Source of the DNA: Microbacterium allomyrinae
GTDB taxonomy: Bacteria > Actinomycetota > Actinomycetes > Actinomycetales > Microbacteriaceae
Reading direction: 5' to 3'
DNA: 64,000 nucleotides
Assembly: GCF_020682705.1 (NCBI RefSeq)
Contig: NZ_JAGTTN010000002.1
Span: forward strand, 496,001 to 560,000
Shown here: positions 63,811 through 64,000 of the stretch, one piece after another
How positions within the stretch are numbered: position 1 is the first letter of the stretch
How the letters are laid out: each line of letters opens with the position of its first letter
The notes under the pieces: model-generated
What the model was told of the DNA's origin: nothing
The model's input: the letters and a program-made list of their open reading frames with translations, nothing else
Databases searched by the model: none
Translations under genes and position numbers: made by a program

Positions 63811-64000
63811 CTAGAACGGCGTCTCGACGTCTACGCGCTCCCGGATCTCCGCATCGGAGGCTTCCCCCGCATCGGTGACCGCGGTCCCCGTCTGCAAGCT
63901 CGCATCGTGCCCTTGCGGAGACGAAGCGATTTCGTCCGTGCCGGAGGGATCCGTGATCACCGCGTTCGCGTGGTCGACCCCCGGTGCGGCCCAGGCGCCA
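63811..64000 (-). CDS. probable single-stranded DNA-binding protein, C-terminal part only
   Basis: Only the last 62 codons lie in the window; the frame is open to the edge. The visible part is a low-complexity tail (AWAAPGVDHANAVITD, then Ser/Thr/Ala/Glu-rich) ending EIRERVDVETPF. An acidic-rich tail ending in a short aromatic tip fits SSB, and in mycobacteria an ssb gene stands next to ettA. The tip here is ETPF rather than the standard DDDIPF, so this is a cautious assignment. Confidence 0.45.
   Translation of the reverse strand, partial: GAWAAPGVDHANAVITDPSGTDEIASSPQGHDASLQTGTAVTDAGEASDAEIRERVDVETPF

Overview
This window is a gene-dense, very GC-rich stretch of chromosome from an actinobacterium. 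Microbacteriaceae, probably Microbacterium or a close relative, is the best guess. The reasons are the gene order rplU-rpmA-obgE-proB-proA-nadD-rsfS, two clpP genes near clpX and tig, a T-box leader on ileS, a ferrochelatase with the actinobacterial Fe-S cysteines, an ettA gene beside a likely ssb, many GTG starts, and 1-8 nt start/stop overlaps. No prophage, insertion sequence, CRISPR array or plasmid function was seen. It reads as ordinary core chromosome with some accessory metabolic genes.

Layout. 1-4.3 kb (minus): an AidB-like acyl-CoA dehydrogenase cut by the window edge, a zinc metallopeptidase, a lipoprotein sugar dehydrogenase and a VOC protein. 4.4-11.5 kb (minus): the ribosome/GTPase/proline/NAD block, running from the rplU promoter through rpmA, obgE, proB, proA, nadD, an unknown membrane protein and rsfS to tRNA-Ala. 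11.6-15.2 kb: DUF4031, a large RNase E/G and a VKOR. 15.3-21.1 kb (minus): ileS behind a T-box, then folC, a DUF4233 protein and ndk. 21.2-25.5 kb (plus): an MHS transporter, valS and a small acidic protein. 25.5-31.1 kb: an ArsR-like regulator/small protein/MFS operon, an M3 peptidase, and an epoxide hydrolase gene broken by an in-frame TGA. 31.1-36.2 kb (minus): clpX, clpP2, clpP1, a TPR protein, tig and tRNA-Pro, the protein folding and degradation block.

36.3-42.1 kb: tRNA-Gly, a DMT exporter with a histidine-rich tail, an alpha/beta hydrolase, a gamma-carbonic-anhydrase-like protein, an OatA-type acyltransferase and Dps. 42.1-49.4 kb (minus): a two-component system, an amidohydrolase, a PaiB-like protein, a Nei-type glycosylase, rpiB and ferrochelatase. 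49.5-59.2 kb (plus): pepN, an ABC transporter with its own two-component system, MscS, a truncated hemoglobin and a flavin dehydrogenase. 59.3-64 kb: an unknown protein, two thioesterases, ettA, a lipoprotein and the 3' end of a probable ssb.

I did not find a convincing undescribed system. The items most worth a second look are the interrupted epoxide hydrolase, the very short-stem ileS T-box and a second exact 17-nt copy of its core after pepN, the unknown disordered membrane protein between nadD and rsfS, the ArsR/76-aa/MFS operon with TTTGCAAA-type dyads, a set of probable leaderless starts, and an apparently over-used GGATGCC word.
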